From the NCBI GenBank assembly GCA_907165135.1, contig CAJRAX010000010.1, positions 1 to 64,000 of the forward strand: a stretch of DNA of 64,000 bases, given 5' to 3'. The notes under the pieces were generated by a model that worked only from the letters and a program-made list of their open reading frames with translations, was not told the origin of the DNA and did not search any database. This document shows positions 36,114-46,200 of the stretch, piece after piece; the stretch's first letter is position 1; each line of letters starts with the position of its first letter. The position numbers and the translations under genes were made by a program. This DNA is from Oikopleura dioica. Lineage: Eukaryota; Chordata; Appendicularia; Copelata; Oikopleuridae.

Positions 36114-36611
36114 AATTATGATTGAAATAAATAAAGGATGAGAAAAGTAAAAGAATATATACAAAATTTTAACAAATAAATTGAATAAAATTTGGTCAGG
36201 ATTTTATAAAATAAATTTATCAAAATTGAAATCATAGAAGAAGCAAATTCCAAGGAACATACCCGGGGGAAGTTACTGTCGCGGTTCGCACCGTATCTTC
36301 TCTTACGGATGAGCTAATTTGCGACAAGCGGACGCACTGACAGAGAGTTTGTCCGACCCCACGGCACCGAGATGATACGACGGTTTATCGGCTCGTTGGA
36401 GTAGTTGTTTTTGAAGAAGATGTTGACGGCTATCTTGTTGTAGAAGTTGAATCGTATGAACTGTCAATAATCGAACTTTAAAAATCGCAAAGCAATGACA
36501 AGAAATATCAAGAAATAAAATAAACATGCGGTTTTGCGAATTGCATATTTTTGGATGAATTGACGTCAGATCGCACTAGAATAGTCAGAAACGAATTAAG
36601 ATTTTTCCAAA

Positions 36612-36625
36612 GTATGCGTACATAC
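36612..36625 (-). promoter_or_regulatory. LTR stem-loop with TACG tetraloop (copy B, 5' LTR)
   Basis: Sense strand GTATG, loop TACG, CATAC. Confidence 0.55.
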
Positions 36626-36958
36626 ACCTTAATCCTAGACTGAATGAACCCTTAATTAGTTTCCGACCCGTTGATTATGATGAGAGCATATGAGCATTCC
36701 AATGGTAAAACGTATAGATCGTAAGGAGATGACATGATGATACGACAATTTTGGGTCAATCTGGCTCGTAAAAACTGACCATCTTTTCATTTTGAGTAGA
36801 ATATCGTGAAATGATTTTTTGCAAATATGTCGGATCAATTTGGTGATACCAAGCTGACAAGACAAATTTAAACCAACGTAGAACCGAATTGGCGTAAATA
36901 TTTGGCCGTGAAATAAAATTTTTTATTTGGCTTGAGGCGTTGTTCCCTAAGGATATCA

Positions 36959-36963
36959 GAAAA
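36959..36963 (+). repeat. Target site duplication of copy B, right
   Basis: GAAAA, matching 28748-28752. Confidence 0.9.
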
Positions 36964-39900
36964 CGCCAAAAAACGCATCAGAATTTCCTTAATTTTTTTC
37001 GATTTTTTTGAACTGTAAATTATCTGAAAACGCAAAAAACGCATCAGAATTTTTTTTATTTTTTTTCGATTTTTATGAACTGTAAATCATCTGAAAACGC
37101 CAAAAAACGCATCAGAATTTTTTTTATTTTTTTTTTATTTTTATGAAATGTAAATCATCTGAAAACGCCAAAAACGCATCAGAATTTTTCTTCTTTTTTT
37201 ATTTTTATGAAGTGTAAATCATCTGGAAACACCAAAAACGCATCAGAATTTTTTTCTATTTTTTTCATTTTTATGAACTGTAAATCATCTGAAAACGCCA
37301 AAATACGCATCGGAATTTATATTCATTTTTTTTTTATTTTTATGAACTGTAAATCATCTGAAAACGCCAAAAAACGCATCAAAATTTTTTTTTATTTTTT
37401 TTCGATTTTTTTGAACTGTAAATTATCTGAAAACGCAAAAAAACGCATCAGAATTTTTTTTTATTTTTTTTTTATTTCTATGAACTGTAAATCATCTGAA
37501 AACGCCAAAAAACGCATCAGAATTTTTCTTAATTTTTTTTTATATTTTTATGAACTGAAAATCATCTGAAAACGCCAAAATACGCATCAGAATTTTTATT
37601 AATTTTTTTTTTTATTTTTATGAACTGTTAATCATCTGAAAACGCCAAAAAACGCATCAGAATTTTTTTATTTTTTTTCGATTTTTTGAACTGTAAATTA
37701 TCTGAAAACGCCAAAAAACGCATCAGAATTTTTTTTTATTTTTTTTATTTTTATGAACTGTAAATCATCTGAAAACGCCAAAACACGCATCAGAATTTTT
37801 CTTAATTTTTTTTATATTTTTATGAACTGTAAATCATCTGAAAACGCCAAAAAACGCATCAGAATTTTTGTTAATTTTTTTTCATTTTTATGAACTGTAA
37901 ATCATCTGAAAACGCCAAAAAACGCATCAGAATTTCTTAAATTTTTTTATTTTTATGAACTGTAAATCATCTGAAAACGCCAAAAAACGCATCAGAATTT
38001 TTTTTTAATTTTTTTTTTTTTATTTTTATGAATTGTAAATCATCTGAAAACGCCAAAAAACGCATCAGAATTTTTCTTAATTTTTTCGTTTATTTTTATG
38101 AACTGTAAATTATCTGAAAACGCCAAAAAACGCATCAGAATTTTTTTTTATTTTCTTTTTTATTTTTTTGAACTGTAAATTATCTGAAAACGCAAAAAAA
38201 CGCATCAGAATTTCTATTAATTTTTTTTTTTATTTAAATGAACTGTAAATCATCTGAAATTGCCAAAAAACGCATCAGAATTTTTCTTAATTTTTTTCGA
38301 TTTTTCTGAACTGTAAATTATCTGAAAACGCCAAAAAACGCATCAGAATTTTTCTTAATTTTTTTTTATATTTTTATGAACTGTAAATCATCTGAAAACG
38401 CCAAAAAACGCATCAGAATTTTTATTAATTTTTTTTTATATTTTTATAAACTGTAAATTATCTGAAAACGCCAAAAAATGCATCAGAATTTTTTTTTTAT
38501 TTTTTTTTGTTATTTAAATGAACTGTAAATCATCTAAAAACGCCAAAAAACGCATCAGATTTTTTATTAATTTTTTTTTTTATTTTTATGAACTGTAAAT
38601 CATCTAAAAACGCCAAAAAACGCATCAGAATTTTTATTAATTTTTTTTTCGATTTTTTTGAACTGTTAATTATCTGAAAAGGCCAAAAAACGCATCAGAA
38701 TTTTTATTAATTTTTTTTTTATTTTTATGAACTGTAAATCATCTGAAAACGCCAAAAAACGCATCAGAATTTTTTTTAATTTTTTTTATATTTTTTTGTA
38801 CTGTAAATTATCTGGAAACGCCAAAAAACGCATCAGAATTTTTATTAATTTTTTTTTTTTATTTTCATGAACTGTAAATCATCTGAAAACGCCAAAAAAC
38901 GCATCAGAATTTTTCTTAATCTTTTTTTATTTTTATGAATTGTAAATCATCTGAAAACGCCAAAAAACGCATCTGAATTTCCTTAATTTTTTTCGATTTT
39001 TTTGAACTGTAAATTATCTGAAAACGCCAAAAAACGCATCAGAATTTTTTTTATTTTTTTTTTATTTTTATGAAATGAAAATCATCTGAAAACGCCAAAA
39101 AACGCATCAGAATTTTTTTTATTTTTTTTTTATTTTTATGAAATGAAAATCATCTGAAAACGCAAAAAAACGCATCAGAATTTTTCTTCTTTTTTTTTTT
39201 TTATGAAGTGTAAATCATCTGGAAACACCAAAAAACGCATCAGAATTTTTTTTTCATTTTGATGAACTGTAAATCATCTGAAAACGCCAAAGAACGCATC
39301 AGAATTTTTTTTATTTTTTTTCGATTTTTTTGAACTGTAAATTATCTGAAAACGCCAAAAAACGCATCAGAATTTTTTTAATTTTTTTTTCATTTTTATG
39401 AACTGTAAATCATCTGAAAACGCCAAAAAACGCATCAGAATTTCCTTAATTTTTTTCGATTTTTTTGAACTGTAAATTATCTGAAAACGCAAAAAAGCAT
39501 CAGAATTTTTTTATTTTTTCGATTTTTATGAACTGTAAATCATCTGAAAACGCCAAAAATCCATCAGAATTTTAATTAATTTTTTATTTTTATGAACTGT
39601 AAATCATCTGAAAACGCCAAAAAACGCATCAGAATTTTTTTATTTTTTTTATTTTTATGAAATGTAAATCATCTGAAAACGCCAAAAAACGCATCAGAAT
39701 TTTTCTTTTTTTTATTTTTATGAAGTGTAAATCATCTGGAAACACCAAAAAACGCATCAGAATTTTTTTTTATTTTTTTTTTTTCATTTTTATGAACTGT
39801 AAATCATCTGAAAACGCCAAAAAACGCATACGAATTTATATTCATTTTTTTTTTATTTTTATGAACTGTAAATCATCTGAAAACGCCAAAAAACGCATCA

Positions 39901-40273
39901 GAATTTTTTTTTATTTTTTTTTTATTTTTATGAACTGTTAATCATCTGAAAACGCCAAAAAACGCATCAGAATTTTTTTTAATTTTTTTACGATTTTTTT
40001 GAACTGTAAATTATCTGAAAACGCCAAAAAACGCATCAGAATTTTTTTTTATTTTTTTTATTTTTATGAACTGTAAATCATTTAAAAACGCCAAAAAACG
40101 CATCAGAATTTTTCTTAATTTTTTTTATATTTTTATGAACTGTAAATCATCTGAAAACGCCAAAAAACGCATCAGAATTTCCTTAATTTTTTTCGATTTT
40201 TTTGAACTGTAAATTATCTGAAAACGCAAAAAAAACGCATCAGAATTTTTTTTATTTTTTTTCGATTTTTATG

Positions 40274-40278
40274 AACTG
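40274..40278 (+). repeat. Target site duplication of element C, left
   Basis: AACTG, matching 48557-48561. It is the AACTG of the monomer core. Confidence 0.9.
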
Positions 40279-40437
40279 TGATACCTAATGTGAAAAAAAA
40301 ATAATATACTGAATCGCCCAATCACGGCCAAAATAAAAAACAATGCATGATTTCACAAGCTTACATTAAGTGCTAAAAAATATGGCAAACCAAAAAAAAA
40401 AGAAAAAATAAAGGTTTGATGATTAGACTGAGGGTAA

Positions 40438-40461
40438 TTTCTAGCATGAGAACGCTAGAAA
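40438..40461 (+). other. LTR inverted repeat, 8-bp arms
   Basis: TTTCTAGC and GCTAGAAA are separated by the 8-nt loop ATGAGAAC. The same hairpin recurs in the 3' LTR around 47597-47621. Function unknown. Confidence 0.5.
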
Positions 40462-40489
40462 AATTGTTAACAGTATTTGCACGTACGCG

Positions 40490-40501
40490 TGTGTTCACAT
40501 A
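40490..40501 (+). promoter_or_regulatory. LTR stem-loop with TACG tetraloop (element C, 5' LTR)
   Basis: CACG, loop TACG, CGTG: four Watson-Crick pairs, closing pair G-C as in the other families. Confidence 0.5.
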
Positions 40502-41018
40502 TTTCTAGGCACATTAGCCAGCCCTTTTGATATCTTACGATTCAAAAGGTTTTATTATTAATCCCTTTTAGGTTTAAAATAATTTACGCATGAATTTATC
40601 TCACGATCTTCAAAATCAACCATCCTTACAATATTCTTGTTCTTTTCTTTATTCATTTCCTTTCAAAATAAGTTGACTGTACTTGGACGACAAATCTTTT
40701 TGGACGCCGTTGGAAGACTCCTTCTTACTGTTGAGCTTCCCGTAAGGGCTGAACGCTAAGTAGCCGCGGGCAGAATATCCCAAACCGGCAAAAAGCGTTT
40801 ATAAGCGCTCACAGGTAATCGAACTCGCCGAGGACCGGTTACTGCTTTTCTAGGAAACTGACCATTTTCGACATTGCAGTTACACGTGCGCGTGACGCCG
40901 ACCCGACAAGAACGACAACGACGACATCTACTACTACGACAACGACGACGGAAACCCTGCCTGGACCGACAATGGAATTCTGACAACAACAACGACTAAT
41001 GCCCTGGAATTTGTCGAG

Positions 41019-41070
41019 ACTTGTAATAAAACAGTGGGTCACATAGTGAGAAAGCTGTTTTATTACAAGT
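41019..41070 (+). promoter_or_regulatory. LTR long hairpin with AATAAA in its stem and CACATAGTG loop (element C, 5' LTR)
   Basis: A perfect 16-bp stem, ACTTGTAATAAAACAG (41019-41034) with its complement at 41055-41070, and a 20-nt loop containing TCAC-ATA-GTGA (41039-41049). AATAAA (41025-41030) is a canonical polyadenylation signal placed inside the stem, an arrangement known from lentiviral poly(A) hairpins; regulation of 5' versus 3' LTR polyadenylation is an inference. Confidence 0.68.
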
Positions 41071-41401
41071 TTTTGGCAAAAAGCGCCACCTATGGCGAAT
41101 TGATAAAAATAGGAATTTTTCAAAAATATCGTAACATATTATATAATTATCTGAAATTGATGTTACGAACACAGATGATGAAAGTTTGCCGATAACGCCT
41201 TACGTAAGAAGCCACAATGGCCGAAATGGCCCCATTTACGAAAACAATAGAAAAATCCGGAACCAACCGGTTTCCGAAATGGAACTTTTCAAAATTTGAA
41301 ATTTCAAAAATCATTCTCGATTATCAATAAAACCACCACCAGCTTATTTTATTTTTCGTGTTCTTTGCAAGGATTTTAGCAAGCCGCAATTTGTATCAGT
41401 G

Positions 41402-42667
41402 ATGACCACAGAGACCGAATCCACAGAGGCGAAGCCGATTATAATGGCAAAAAGTAAGTCAGCTCCATTTCCCGAGGAAATTTTGATGGCCAGTCTGTCC
41501 CCTTTATCTGGATCTCAGTTGATTTCACCGTCCAGTCAGTTGTATCAGTTCCAATTGAATATGAGTATTTTAGAGGATAGGTTGTGTCAATTTAGCGCTC
41601 TTTTTGAAAGAAGTCTGAAGGACTTTTCTCGAACGGAGGACTCAGATTTAAAGGCTCAATTTGAGCGAAAGCTTTTAAATTGTATTCGTAGTTCTTGCTC
41701 TGAAGAATTTCTAGTGCAATATGGCCGGGACTTAGCCAATGAAACTTGTTACAAAAAGGCTCTTGAGCTTTTGAGGGAGATTTTTCGGGAGGAAAGCGAA
41801 TCTGACAGAAAAGCGCGAGCGACGGATGAATTCGAAAATTTGGTCCGAAGGACCGATTTGAATGAAAAATTCGTTTCATTCTTGAGAAGAATTAAATCGC
41901 TTGCGCGACAGATTGATAACCGTAAAGACGCGGTTGATTTTTTGGTCGAAAATAAGTTTAAAAAATTTCTTGAGCCCGCAAATTTGAGTTTTTTACGCGA
42001 TCATAAAATGCAAAACTCGAGCGCAGAAAAAATCGCTGAATTTTTAGACGAACGGGAAAGACATTGTCTTGCCCAAGTTTCAGCGGTTAACACTGATCGA
42101 ATGAATTCATTTATCGATCAAACTTCGGAAATGTTGTCTAAGCAATTGGAAGCATTTAATGAGAGTAATAAAAAGAGTCAAGAGGCTCATGAAAAGAAAA
42201 ATGAGGAACTTTCGAAGGCCCTCAAAGATTTGACAGCGACTGTGAACGAATTGAAGTTAGAAAAACAGAAAAATTCTGATAACAATTTTGTCACGAAGCA
42301 ACCTTTTTCGCGAGAGCAAAATTATCGTCAGGGCGATTTTAATACTTTCCGAAATCCTCAGAATTTTCGTCAAGCAGGGTTTAGTCCTTCTCCAGGTTAC
42401 CCTCAAAATTTTCAAAATTTTCAAAATCTAGGAGCGCCCCGCAACTTTCAGATGCAACAGAGTCGCCCTGTTTTATTTTGTTCTGAATGTGGTAAATTCG
42501 GGCACATGAAACGTAATTGCCGATTTATTGAGTGCCATGGCTGTGGACAAAAAGGACACATTCAACGCTTTTGTCAGAGAAACAATAATTATGGTCAAAA
42601 TAATAATCGAGATAATAGGAATTTCCCTCCCTTTTCGCGTGGTTCGGGAAACGTGTACTCGGGTTGA
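41402..42667 (+). CDS. gag: Gag polyprotein of element C, two CCHC zinc knuckles
   Basis: 421 residues from the ATG at 41402, three bases after the LTR; a GTG precedes it in frame but is unlikely to be the start. The N-terminal part is helix-rich and alignable with copy B Gag (for example around SFLRRIKSLARQ and ERHCLAQ). A coiled coil with the shared motif LTATVNEL follows, then an Asn/Gln/Phe-rich linker and two nucleocapsid knuckles C-x2-C-x4-H-x4-C at residues 360-373 (CSEC...) and 378-391 (CHGC...), which bind and package RNA. The frame is intact. It ends with TGA at 42665-42667, 12 nt after the slippery heptamer; the -1 frame is open from 42619 onward and carries the protease. Confidence 0.93.
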   Translation: MTTETESTEAKPIIMAKSKSAPFPEEILMASLSPLSGSQLISPSSQLYQFQLNMSILEDRLCQFSALFERSLKDFSRTEDSDLKAQFERKLLNCIRSSCSEEFLVQYGRDLANETCYKKALELLREIFREESESDRKARATDEFENLVRRTDLNEKFVSFLRRIKSLARQIDNRKDAVDFLVENKFKKFLEPANLSFLRDHKMQNSSAEKIAEFLDERERHCLAQVSAVNTDRMNSFIDQTSEMLSKQLEAFNESNKKSQEAHEKKNEELSKALKDLTATVNELKLEKQKNSDNNFVTKQPFSREQNYRQGDFNTFRNPQNFRQAGFSPSPGYPQNFQNFQNLGAPRNFQMQQSRPVLFCSECGKFGHMKRNCRFIECHGCGQKGHIQRFCQRNNNYGQNNNRDNRNFPPFSRGSGNVYSG

Positions 42668-42690
42668 GCTCTGGTCAAGCTTTCAATCCG
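42646..42690 (+). promoter_or_regulatory. -1 ribosomal frameshift signal between gag and pol (element C)
   Basis: Heptamer G GGA AAC (42646-42652) lies in phase with the gag codons GGA and AAC. A 7-nt spacer (GTGTACT) follows, then an 8-bp stem CGGGTTGA (42660-42667) with TCAATCCG (42683-42690), including one G-U pair. Stacked on it is a 3-bp stem GCT/AGC around the loop CTGGTCA (42671-42677). The gag stop is inside the stem. The equivalent copy B signal has the same spacer length and loop but different stem sequences. Confidence 0.85.
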
Positions 42691-43248
42691 AAAACTTTTG
42701 TTAGTTCTGTAAAAAGTTTAGGTCGCCAACATTTTATTGATGCTCACATTTTTAACAAAAACGTAAAATTGATGATTGATACAGGCTCACAGATAAATCT
42801 TATTGGACGTGAGTATGTGCCTGATTCAGAAAAAATATACAAAAATGATTTAAAAATTTTCGCGTATAATAATACTATTGTTCCTGTTGTTGGATATATA
42901 TTGACAAATTTAATTATTGATGGACAAAACTGGGGTCGCGCGCGATTCTATGTTGTTAATGATCGATTGAACTGTATTTTGGGAACTTCTTCAATCGAGG
43001 AGCTTGAACTTATTATTAATCTTCATCGCAAGAGATTGATTAAAGGCGGTGCGATTGAACGATTTGCAAATATTTCTGAAATAACAGTAGAGCCAGACAA
43101 GGGTGAAAATGAACAGTTAGAGGGTATTCTTATGGATACTATTACTTTAAAACCAAGAACAGAACAATTAGTAGATTTACACGTTCGAAACATAAAAAAC
43201 TGTCGTCATTATTTTTTGAAAACTCGTGTCTTAAAAACTGTAAATTAG
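42664..43248 (+). CDS. pol: Protease and start of pol of element C (frame broken at its end)
   Basis: This frame has no convincing ATG at its left edge and is best read as the -1 extension of gag. It holds the retroviral-type aspartic protease, with IDTGSQ near 42776 as the active site and ILGTSS near 42975 as the second conserved strand, followed by a region matching copy B (EQLVDL against EQIIDL). The protease cleaves Gag and Gag-Pol in the particle. The frame stops at 43246-43248 because of a -1 shift at the A run 43233-43237; upstream of it the protein matches copy B, downstream the match continues in the next frame. One base is missing either biologically or through sequencing. Confidence 0.85.
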   Translation: MSSGQAFNPKTFVSSVKSLGRQHFIDAHIFNKNVKLMIDTGSQINLIGREYVPDSEKIYKNDLKIFAYNNTIVPVVGYILTNLIIDGQNWGRARFYVVNDRLNCILGTSSIEELELIINLHRKRLIKGGAIERFANISEITVEPDKGENEQLEGILMDTITLKPRTEQLVDLHVRNIKNCRHYFLKTRVLKTVN

Positions 43249-43262
43249 AATTTCTCCCCTCC

Positions 43263-46200
43263 TTGCAAGAAGTCTCGCCTGATTCACCAATTTTTCGCAT
43301 ATTGATTCTTAACATGACGGATTCTTCAATAAAACTTGATAAAGGGACAAAACTAGTAGAGCTTTTTGAAGTATGTAAAGTCGGTCAGATTAAAGAGGAA
43401 GCAGTTGAAGAAATTCTTCAAAATATAAAAGTTGGCCCGATTTCGAGTGAAAATAAGCCAAAATTTTTTGATCTTATGAAAGAGTTTTGCTATCTTTTAT
43501 TAAAAGAAGCAGATTATATACCGGAATGTTCAATTGCCGAATTCAATATAGATACCATTGATTCTGTCCCTTCTGTATCTCAGCCATATAGAACAGCCTT
43601 TGCGTTACGGCAAACTATGTGGGATATTCTGAATAATTATTTGGAGAATAAAGTTATCGAGCCCTGTATATCAGTATGGAATTCTCCATGTTTGTTAGTA
43701 AGAAAAAAAGGTGGATCTTGGCGCCTCGTAGTTGACTACAGAAAATTGAATCAGAATACTCATCAGTTTCATTATCCGCTACCATCGCTTGAAGATTCTA
43801 TTTCTTATATGCAAAATAGCAAAATATTTAGTGCATGCGATCTGTATAAGGGATTCCATCAGGTTCGAATTAGCCCGGAGTCTGCTAATAAAACGGCATT
43901 TTCAACTGAACACGGCCAATTTAGATTTTTAAGAATGCCGATGGGTCTAAAAAATTCCCCTTGTTTTTTTATGCTTGTTATGGATAAGGCTCTTGAAAAT
44001 ATCCCAAAGTCAGCTGTCCTAGCTTACATGGATGATGTTTGTATTCATAGCGTTTCAGAGGCTGAGCATTTAGTTAATTTAAGAAAATTTTTCATGGCCT
44101 TAGCGGCGAATAATTTACGATTAAATGCAAAAAAATGCAGTTTTTTCGAAAATTCAGTCGATTTTTGTGGATATAACATTGGTAATGGAAAAGTAAAACC
44201 ATCGAAAGCAAGAATTGAATCGATTAAAAATTTGAGAGAGCCAAAAAACAAAAATGAGGCAATGTCAATTTTCGGTATGCTAAATTATCATAGAAGATTC
44301 ATTAAAAATTTTGCTGATAAAGCGAAGGCAATAACTAATTCTTATAAAGGTCAATTTTTTTGGGATTCTGAAGCTCAACAAGCATTTGAAAATTTAAAAA
44401 AGGAAATAACAGAGAATGCCCTTGAATTATCTATAGCGCCTATTGAAGGTGGGAGACTTGTTTTGGAAACGGATGCAAGCCATAGCGGTTATGGGGGTGT
44501 TCTTTATCTTTGCGAGGAAAAGAATAACACTGATGGCCATTTACATGGGGAACGGTGCCTGCGGCCCGTCGCTTACAATTCGGGTAATTTTACGGAAGCT
44601 CAACTTAAATACATAGTTTTGGAAAAGGAAATGTTAAGTGCAAAATTATCCATGGAGAAATGGTCTGTTTATCTAAAATTCCGGAAATTTGATTTGATTA
44701 CTGACAACTCCAATCTTAAATATATTCAGTCCTTTCGTACAAATAATAGTAGATTACAGCGTTGGATTGCGGATATAATGGCATTTGATTTTAGAATCAT
44801 ACTAAAACCGTCGTCTCAAATGAAAATTTCGGATTGTTTGTCGCGTTTTACCAAAGTATCGCAGCTAAAAGCTGCGGAATCGAATTTTCTTGATCTTCAG
44901 AAACTTGACCCGGATCTCAAACAAATCATTAATTTTACAAAGATCGACAGATGGCCAAACGTTCCACCGCCAAAATTACTTCCGTATTTGATTCACCGTC
45001 ACGATTTTTATTTTCTCGAATCGGGAGAGCTAGCGATTCGATCAACAGACAAAACCTTTAGGATTTGCGTTCCAGAAATTAAACAAAATGAAATAATTGA
45101 GACATATCATAATGATTGCCATGATGGCATTGATATAACATATTCCAAAATTATTCGAAAATATTACTGGAAAAATATGAAGGAGACAATTACAGGCTTC
45201 ATCAAAACGTGTTTTTACTGTCAAACGAGAAAGCCAAATAATCACCCTAATCGGGCCCCGACGAAAACTTTTGTGACCCCTGAAGGGCCTTATCAAGCGA
45301 TGGGATTTGACCTTATTGGGCCTCTTAGACCAACTGATTTAGGGATGATCTACATTTTTACCGCCGTTGATTTTTTTTCCAAAAAAGTTTATGCTGAGCC
45401 CTTAAATTCCAAAAAATCGGATTATTTATTAGGAAAATTCAAAAATATGATTTTTCGCAATCCAGTCTTTCCGCAATTTTGTTTATTCGATAACGCGCCT
45501 GAATTTATTAAAATTAAATCATTTTGTGAGACTCACAGTATCAAGTTTAATCAATCGCCGCCTCGACATCCATCAACAAATGGAGCCGTCGAAAACATAA
45601 ACAGAACTCTTAAATCCAGACTTCGAGCCAAATGCGATATGATTAATTGGGACCAATGTATAAATGAAGTCCTTCATTCGATAAATAGTTCAATTCACTC
45701 AGTTACAAAATTTTCGCCCTTTACGATTGAAACGGGGATTAAAAACCCTCAATTTATTAATGATTTGAATTGGCGAAAAAATGAAAATAAAATGGAAATC
45801 GATTTTAATGAAATTAAGGCAAGAATTGACCGTGAGAAACAAGCAAGATGTGAGAAATCGAATAATTTAAATTTTAAGGAATATCAATTGAATGATAAGG
45901 TGCTTATCAAAAATTTTCGCTCAAAATTTCCCCCATTTATCGGTCCTATGACAATTATCGAGAAGCATTTGACAGTATATACCTGTAGAGATGATAAAAC
46001 TGCAAAAATTTTCAAACGCCATGCTGATGATCTAAAGATTTTTTATATACGTAGAGAAACAACTGAAAGCTTAGATACTGGTTTAGTTGATCAATCGGAG
46101 CCGGCTTCAGCATGTGAAAAAGATTCAGGATTTTGTGAATTTCTGTTTTCACAAGGATCAATTTTCGAGGATTTTTCTCAATTTGAATGTTTAAAGCCGC

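Larger units (their letters stand above)
28753..36958 (-). mobile_element. Complete Ty3/gypsy-type LTR retrotransposon, copy B (8206 bp)
   Basis: LTRs of 1296 and 1298 bp flank an internal region with a primer-binding site, gag, a -1 frameshift signal and an uninterrupted pol. The 5-bp flanks are identical (GAAAA). The domain order protease, RT, RNase H, integrase defines the Ty3/gypsy (Metaviridae-like) arrangement; no envelope gene is present. I count only about three substitutions between the LTRs, all around 29215-29265 and its partner, so insertion was recent. Both reading frames are open from end to end, making this a candidate autonomous, possibly active copy. Confidence 0.96.
35661..36958 (-). 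repeat. 5' LTR of copy B (1298 bp)
   Basis: Runs from TGATATCC (36958) to CCGTATCA (35661) in element orientation and is flanked by GAAAA on its right. It differs from the 3' LTR by about three substitutions and a few homopolymer steps. It should hold the promoter; no single TATA box stands out among many AT-rich candidates. Confidence 0.96.
36959..40278 (+). repeat. Tandem satellite array, block 2 (3.3 kb)
   Basis: Continues the block 1 monomers in the same orientation. The sequence resumes in the same monomer position interrupted by copy B, so blocks 1 and 2 were one array. No genes. Confidence 0.97.
40279..41398 (+). repeat. 5' LTR of element C (1120 bp)
   Basis: Begins TGATACC and ends GTATCA. 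It lacks a 33-bp stretch present in the 3' LTR (inside about 47500-47536). It contains an 8-bp hairpin TTTCTAGC/GCTAGAAA (40438-40461), a TACG stem-loop, a CGACAACGACGAC-rich segment (about 40912-40955) and a 16-bp perfect hairpin containing AATAAA (41019-41070). Confidence 0.95.

Noticed and set aside
35742-36164. A 140-codon sense ORF in the A/B LTR, also present in the other LTR copies
   Set aside because: Its conservation is explained by LTR identity. It has no recognisable domain and differs in length between copies because of homopolymer changes. A short upstream ORF cannot be excluded.
40756-41123. Antisense ORFs in the element C LTR (Arg/Ser-rich and Val-rich proteins, repeated at 47914-48284)
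   Set aside because: They arise from the CGACAACGACGAC simple-sequence segment read on the opposite strand and show no recognisable domain.
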